A DNA stretch of 64,000 nt. It comes from Tetragonia tetragonoides (Eukaryota > Streptophyta > Magnoliopsida > Caryophyllales > Aizoaceae). The stretch's first letter is position 1; each line of letters starts with the position of its first letter. Shown one piece after another: positions 58,039 to 64,000 of the stretch. The stretch is taken from assembly GCA_038025085.1 (NCBI GenBank), contig CM076140.1, positions 21,391,501-21,455,500 of the forward strand, in the 5' to 3' direction. A program made the translations under genes and the position numbers. The notes under the pieces were generated by a model. That model saw only the letters and a list, made by a program, of their open reading frames with translations. It made no database searches and was not told where the DNA came from.

Positions 58039-61010
58039 CTAAATCTGCGTGAAAGAAGAGAGTGTATCAATAAGATCCTGCACTTCAACTTTCTTTGCTT
58101 GCAAGGGTTGAAGTTGTTCCTCCCGAGTTCGATGAATCTCTTCCAAGTCATGTGATATTCTAGCAGCAATATCATGCCGTTTCTTCACGGATATTTCAAG
58201 TTTTTCCTTCCTAGCTTGGAATTCCGCTCTGTCCTTAACAATTTACTCCTTCTGTTGGCGTAAGCGCACTTCTTCCTCCTCTATATCAGCTGCCTTGCGT
58301 TGTAGATGATCCAATTCATCTTGCAACTGTGTAATTGTTGATTGCATCTGTTCGATATTGCTAATACAATCACCCTGGTGTTTAGTCAGAAGCTCGATCT
58401 GCTCAAGGGAAAAAGATTTCTCTGCAGCATCAATAGCTTCTGTTTGCTTTAAAACCAAATCAATTTGGGTAGAAAACCAATCAATCTGAGTTGTATTAAC
58501 TCCTACAGTATTCAACAAAGCTCTCAGCATAGCTATATTAGAAGTTATCTGAGTACGCTTTTACGACATAGTAATAGAGGGAGAATTAGAAACACAGCTC
58601 AAAATAACTGTAATGTTGTCCAAAACATTCTTGCTTGCCCATTCAGGAAGTTGGCCCAACAAATTATCCAGTGAAACTGGGATAGTTTTCAATGGTGTGG
58701 GTTCGGGCAGATCTCTTGGTAAGGAATCTGTTTGATTGACGGAAGGAATGCTCTCTTCTGTCAAGTCTATCACAGGACTAGAATCAACCACAGGATCAAC
58801 GGTCTGATCAACGGGAACATCTTCAAATGGTTGGTTGTCTCCTCCAGAATTCGAACCATCAGAATTCTGAGGACGCTCATACCGAACTTTTTTGAAATTG
58901 ACGTCAGCTTTCGGGGCTGTGCTTTTCTTTCTTGTGAAACTCAACCTGTCTTTACTACCCCCAGGTTGAGAACTAGCGCCAGACTTTTCTTGTGATTCAT
59001 TTTCATCTTCTGAATGATTTTGCACAGATGATGGTTGGGCACTAGAACTTGACTTTTCCCCGTTTTTCGACTTGTTCTCGCTTCTTGATTCTTTTGGAAC
59101 AGAAGATGAAGTTGCTCCTGTAGAGATAAGAACTTTTTGTTCTTCAGTTAAAAAATAACGATAAAATTTGTTATAAAATGAATAATAAAAAATATAAAAA
59201 AATGGGAATATTACGCTCTGAAACCTTAATAGCGCCTCTTATTCTAGTACAAGCGTTCCTCATATTCACAATTTCATATGTGGCTTCTCGAATATGAGTA
59301 GTTTGGTTGGTTAAGATCACTTTGATCTTCTGAACAGACTGCTTCAAATACGGTGTTGTAGCCCTAACCCACCAACCGCAGTAAGCATAAGAACTTGTCC
59401 CTTGGTGAAGTGCAGATGGTATATGGAAGAAAGCTCCTGTGCCTCTGTGAAAGAAGCGAGCACTCGCCTTAGCCACATCTTCGAAGGATCTTGATGATCT
59501 TTGCGAAAAATTAAAACTCAAATTATTGGTAGGGATATGTTGATCATAGCCAAATTGTCGAGAAAATCTATTCGGATAATAAGGCTGTAAAATCAACTTC
59601 GCCCTAACTCGAACAGGTAAAACTGATGAGCGAATAGATAAAAAGGCTTCAAAATGCTCTTTTGGCAGATCTGGAATATCTAGATGGTCTCGTTTAACTT
59701 CTTTGCCAAAGGGAATAGCTCGCTCCCTAATAGAGCTATAGGCTATGAAAACCAATCTAGATTTGTGCAGATCAATGTCATTTCCAATTACTCCAACAAA
59801 ATGAGCTAAAATTGGATAACCTTCTGGAAGCTCATTATCTGCACGACTTTTGCAAAGACATGGAAAAAACTCTCCTAACCACCCAACCACAAAGTGAATA
59901 CCAAAATTTGGATTTGCACACCAAGGATTTCCATGGTAAGTAGCCATCTCACCAAGCCTTGATAAATATGACCCAAAACAGCGGGGGCAAGGGAAATTTC
60001 TGAACCTGCTGCCATTTTCGAAGCCATAACAAAAGTCTCTGGCCTCACCACCTTAGCACCATCAGGTAGAACAAACCGACTAAGCAACAAAGCCAAAAAG
60101 GAGGCAAGTTTGCCTTTATCGGTCCAACTCGTGGGTAACAGCTTCTTAGGCCCAACAGATGCTTTCTCTGGATGTTTCTGCTTGTTATGTGAGGGATTAT
60201 TCTCTCCATATGCTACATACAAAATATCATCTCGGTAGAAATGTTGCAACCAATGTAACCAGGACACTTCATCCTTTTCATGGTGTCTACAGAGATCAGT
60301 ATGAATCCTCATAACTCGACCACAAGTGGTGAGAATTTAGTGTCATCTAAAATATTCTCATTCAGTGGCAAATACTCCTCGTAAGGCTCACCTGAGATAG
60401 GTAAGCCTGCTAGTTTGTTCAAATCATTCAAAGAAATACCCATTTCACCATTCTCGTGGTGAAGAGTGTTGGTCAATGGGCACCACAATTCGCAAAAGGC
60501 TCTCCAAACGTTCTTGTTATATCACTAAGGAAAAGGTGAAACTGCCACAAGGCCGTAAATACCAGCCGCTTTCAACAGTATTTCATAGTTACCAAGGGTA
60601 TGTCCGGTCCATTCCATCAAACCCGGAATAAAACTAGATAAGCCTTTGAAATTGAATTCAACTCCCCAATTTCGTTTTTCCTTGAGCAATCTATAAATAA
60701 CAGGATAAAACTCGTCATTGCGGACTAATTTATCATCCTTTTGAATGTCAAAAGTGACTTTTTCTAAAACGGTCGCTTTGAAACTATTCATAGCAACTTT
60801 GCATGGCACCAAACACTTGTCATCGTCTTTGTACGAAAATTTCAAATACCCTTTGTTCATGTCCTCCACTTTTGTCCAGACTTGACGAAATTCTTTTGGA
60901 GAATCGACAATAATATCGGTCATAGTCTGACTTCTCCTATAAAGAGGACCGTATGAAAGTTCCTCATTATTATTAGATGGTGCGCGTTGCATTCCTAGTT
61001 CATCGTCCAT
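58039..61010 (-). pseudogene. Antisense gene in Tat element: plant mobile domain (PMD) plus coiled coil
   Basis: Minus-strand gene starting at an ATG at 61010. After a 160-codon leader, two adjacent stops (60527-60522) interrupt a frame that otherwise continues with FCELWCPLTNTLHHENGEMG and LNKLAGLPISGEPYEEYLP, the diagnostic start of the plant mobile domain (PF10536). A frameshift near 60310 leads to VRPETFVMASKMAAGSEISL and APAVLGHIYQGL; another near 59960 leads to GWLGEFFPCLC and a further conserved part. A 97 bp GT-AG intron (59214-59118) then joins in frame to a Ser-rich linker. A coiled-coil tail follows (from about 58490), with stops at 58563-58561 and 58245-58243, and the final stop is at 58041-58039. 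PMD proteins occur in host genes MAIN/MAIL1 and in retrotransposons. The function within the element is unknown. Confidence 0.75.
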
Positions 61011-61107
61011 AGTTTACCTAATAACCACAATTCAAAAAAATTAGGCTAAACTGTGTATGGAAATTCAAACAATACATGTTTTAGTGAATAAAAAAAACGT
61101 GAATTGC

Positions 61108-61121
61108 TTAAAAGGGGCAAT
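61108..61121 (+). promoter_or_regulatory. Polypurine tract of the Tat element
   Basis: TTAAAAGGGGCAAT immediately precedes the 3' LTR start TGTTGAATC, the expected site for plus-strand priming. Confidence 0.7.
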
Positions 61122-62260
61122 TGTTGAATCTAAAATTTTAATAAAAAAAGAATTAAAAAAAATCTCAATGTTGAAAACACTTAAACATGTAAAAAAAAGT
61201 GGCATATTTCTGTCAGTTGCATTACAAATAAATAAATAAATAAAAGAAAAAAAAGAAAGAAAAGGAACATGGGTGATAGTGGGAGGCAGTTACTCTCAAA
61301 AGTTATCCCAAGTATCTCTTTTAAATAGCCCTTTGGCTGTAAAAAAAAAGGGAGACAGAATATACAGCAGAAAAAGAGAGAGCAAAAAGACAACAAAAAA
61401 GAGGGAAAGAGAGAAACGTTAGTTTTAGAAAACTGAAAAAGAAGAAACTAGGAAGAAAGAGAAGGTAAAAATAGGAGATTGGGGATGAACAATTAAACTT
61501 AATCTTCTTCTTCTCCTCTTTAGTTTCCATAATTTCAGATTTCTTTTATCTTAAACTTCAGTGTTCTTCATTTCTTTCTCTTTACAACTCAGTCTTCAAA
61601 AAAATGCTCTATAAATTTTGATTCCTTGCTGTTTTATTTAACTGTCAGTTTGTTTAAGTCTGTTTTAGTATGGTTTTTCGTGATTTATATGTGTTCTTCA
61701 TTATATGTGTGGTTGTCTTATGTTTAAATGGCATGTCCAAGCCTAGAAACCACACCTGCAGCCCAATTTTGATGGAGAGAACCAGAAACCATATGGTTTC
61801 ATCACCAATTCCTAACAAAAAACGACTCCTATGATGAAACTAGATGGTTTTAAAAGTCGGATAATAAGTTTGTGGGAAACCAAGACCTAAAATAAACTGG
61901 AAATTGCTGTTGTCCAAATGATAATCCTATGATCAAGAAGAAACCAAATGGTTTCATTTAATTCAAATAAAGTCCCTGGAAACCATATGGTTTCCAGAAA
62001 TGATGTAAGTTTAATTTTGAACTAAAATTCAGGACTTAAAAGGGCTGAAACAGAAGCGTGGAAAGTTGTTTAAACTCACTGTTTTACTTAAAACAAATCC
62101 GGAAATAAACAGGAATCCATATGGATTCCACAAAAAAAAATTCCAGACTCAAGCTTCTATTAAGAATTCACATGGATTCTGAGAAGGGAACGGTTTTGGA
62201 TTTCGGACAATAGATTTAAAACCGTAAGAACAGAAAAGAATTCATTAGAAACCATATGGT
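61122..62260 (+). repeat. 3' LTR of the Tat element, truncated
   Basis: It aligns with 47072-48200 of the 5' LTR with few substitutions. It lacks TGGTTTCAAA inside the first palindrome copy (near 61754) and ends after 13 bases of a palindrome copy (GAAACCATATGGT, 62248-62260), where copia sequence begins. About half of the LTR is missing. Confidence 0.85.
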
Positions 62261-64000
62261 CAGACCTATAGGAAAAGGAGTAGCAGTGTTCAATGGACTC
62301 TCTTTAACAACGTTGTGAGTAACAAAATCTTTGAGAAGCACTGTAGGAGTTTTAGTGCGCTTTCCACGATCTAAAACTTCCTCGAAACCTTGATCATTTA
62401 AGCCTGGCTTTTCTTCAGTATGGTCAGACCCAGTGTGGACAGAGTCGTCTACTGCACTAGGGTGTTCTATTTCTGTTGGGCTTGCCGGACTTGTGGTTTG
62501 GTCAGACCCAGTATTGACAATGGCAGAGGAATTAGGTTCATTGGGTTAAGAGGCACATCTAGACCCTCATCAGTTGTATCCTTGGTATTAAGAACAGTAG
62601 CAACAGTGGAGTCATCCAAAAATTCCGCAAAGTCTAAATCAATATCCACATCCATATCAAAATGATACGTTGGCCTAATATTGCTGGCTTCCGTGTCAAC
62701 AAAGGGAAAAATCTCTTCAAAGAATTTTACGTCTCTTGACACAAAAAACTCATATTTATCAAGACCATAAAGCCTCCATCCCTTTTGACCAAAAAGATAC
62801 CCAACAAATATGCATTTACGACTACGACTCGCAAATTTATCCCCCTCTGTCTTTTGGTTGTGGGCAAAACATAACAATCCAAACACTCGAATGGAACCAT
62901 AAGATGGAGAATAACCAAACAATTTCTCAAAAGGAGTGTGATTGTCAAGGACAGTGGAAGGAGTTCTATTGATTAAATTAATGGGCAGCGGTCAAAACAC
63001 TCTCCCTCAAACATAAATAGGCAAATTGGCTTGGAAGCGCAAGGCGCGGGCAACATTTAGGATGTGTTTGTGTTTCCTTTCAACTCTCCCATTTTGTTGT
63101 GGTGTCCCAGTGCATGAGGTTTGAAATAAGATACCACAAGCAGTAAAATAACCAAGCAAACACCGGAACTCCGTTCCATTATCACTCCGAACAATTTTTA
63201 TGGTTTGAAAAAAATTATTGCTCAACCATAGCACCAAAAGACATAAATTTAGAGAAGACCTCTGTTTTATCATCCATCAAATAAATCCACACAGCCCGAG
63301 AAAAATCATCCACAATAGTCAAAAAATATCTAGCACCACAAGAAGATGTATGACGATAGCCGCCCCACAAATCAATAAGAATTAGTTTAAAAATTCGACT
63401 GGCTTTATTCTCACTCAAAGGGAATTTGTCTCTGGGATGTTTAGCTCTAAAACACACTTCACAGGCTTTATTCAAACTACCTTTAGAATTACAACGGGAG
63501 GGAGCAATTTTACTACTTTTTCTGAAGGATGCCCCATCCTAGCATGCCAAAGAGCCAAAAAAGAAGTGTCCGCGTCCATAGTGACTGCCTGCACTGTATG
63601 TGGTCCCTTGAAGTAGTAGAGTCCATCTTGCTTACTTCCCGTTCCAATCGGCTTCCTCGTTTGGTCCTGTATAGCACACACATATCGATTAAAAATGACA
63701 ATACTATCCAAATCATCACACAATTGTGAAACGGACAATAAGCTGCAATTTAAGAGAGGGACATAAAGAACATGAGTGAGAGTCATAGCATCCGACAATC
63801 GCACTGATCCCTTCTTTGTTGCAACCACTTTCCTTCCATTAGGGAGACCAACGAGACATAGGATGTTTTTCACATCGAACAATAGAGAAAAATTACCAGT
63901 AACATGATTAGATGCACCTGTATCAATAATCCAAAAGTAACCATTAATCTTACCACTCAAAAGATTACCGGAAACAATCATATTACCAAAGACACTTGCA
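62261..64000 (-). mobile_element. Ty1/copia element, minus strand, runs off window
   Basis: From right to left: protease, gag-pre-integrase, integrase core, then the spacer toward RT. The left end at 62261 is fused to the truncated gypsy LTR, so RT and RNase H are absent. The 5' part lies beyond 64000. Confidence 0.85.
62467..63981 (-). pseudogene. Copia protease-integrase relic
   Basis: Minus strand: WIIDTGASNHVTG (protease, active Asp kept) and LWHARMGHPSEKVVKLLP (gag-pre-integrase His box) at 63981-63472. Then CEVCFRAKHPR, LILIDLWGGYR and FLTIVDDFSRAVWIY (63475-63215). A frame change near 63230 leads to VRSDNGTEF and TPQQNGRVERKHKHI (63273-63007). After a stop, FGYSPSYGSIRVFGLLCFAH and GYLFGQKGWRLYGLDKYEFF (62922-62467) end the integrase and enter the spacer. 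The catalytic D, D, E of integrase are present, but the frameshift and stops make it non-functional. Confidence 0.85.

Larger units (their letters stand above)
47072..62260 (+). mobile_element. Ty3/gypsy retrotransposon, Tat-type, decayed, 3' LTR truncated
   Basis: A 15.2 kb element: 5' LTR, primer site, gag-protease-RT-RNase H, a second RNase H domain before integrase, integrase, a 3.6 kb region with an antisense gene, polypurine tract and a truncated 3' LTR. The extra RNase H and the order RT, RH, aRH, INT without a chromodomain are hallmarks of the plant Tat group. The reading frame is broken by several frameshifts and stops, and key catalytic acidic residues are lost. The element ends abruptly at 62260, where it joins an unrelated copia element. 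Confidence 0.85.

Noticed and set aside
62420..62665. Plus-strand 81-codon frame
   Set aside because: The minus strand carries recognisable copia integrase/RT spacer; the plus frame is incidental.

Overview
This is a plant nuclear genome window, most likely from a eudicot. Four host genes have spliceosomal introns with GT-AG (once GC-AG) junctions that join into clean reading frames. One of them is a nuclear gene for a chloroplast ribosomal protein with a transit-peptide-like leader. The DNA between the genes, and inside several introns, is AT-rich and full of retroelements. The species cannot be named from the sequence alone.

Layout. (1) 1-3312: a decayed Ty1/copia element on the minus strand, with a GC-rich terminal-inverted-repeat element inside it. 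(2) 4885-10289 (+): a nine-exon MATE transporter closest to DTX33/DTX35. (3) 11.4-16.4 kb: relics, namely a LINE RNase H fragment, a TPR-protein pseudogene, and a 5'-truncated LINE that ends about 0.2 kb before the next gene. (4) 16557-20406 (+): plastid ribosomal protein uS9c (RPS9), two exons and a 3.2 kb repeat-structured intron. (5) 21.4-24.9 kb: another LINE fragment, a long TAA/TTA microsatellite, a 42-45 bp minisatellite and a probable hAT-type MITE. (6) 25347-31925 (+): an ARIADNE-type RBR E3 ubiquitin ligase, seven exons. (7) 32.4-38.2 kb: a MITE, a Mutator-like element with about 200 bp inverted ends carrying what looks like a captured host exon and a nested 2.8 kb solo LTR, then a SINE. 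(8) 39810-46018 (+): a DUF616 (TOD1/MUCI70 family) membrane protein, six exons, whose 3.4 kb intron holds three SINE copies and a LINE fragment. (9) 47072-62260: a nearly complete but decayed Ty3/gypsy element of the Tat type. (10) 62261-64000: part of another copia element, minus strand.

The host genes are unrelated neighbours and do not form a pathway: a vacuolar-type transporter, a plastid ribosomal protein, a ubiquitin ligase and a probable Golgi/secretory membrane protein. The most unusual object is the 47-62 kb gypsy element. Its LTR carries twelve interspersed copies of a 16 bp palindrome (consensus GAAACCATATGGTTTC, nearly all with a CANNTG core), and both visible structural changes in the 3' LTR fall inside palindrome copies. 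Downstream of its integrase lies a complete-looking antisense gene region, with its own intron, that encodes a plant mobile domain (PMD) protein and a coiled-coil tail. All retroelement genes seen here carry stops, frameshifts or lost catalytic residues and are described as relics.
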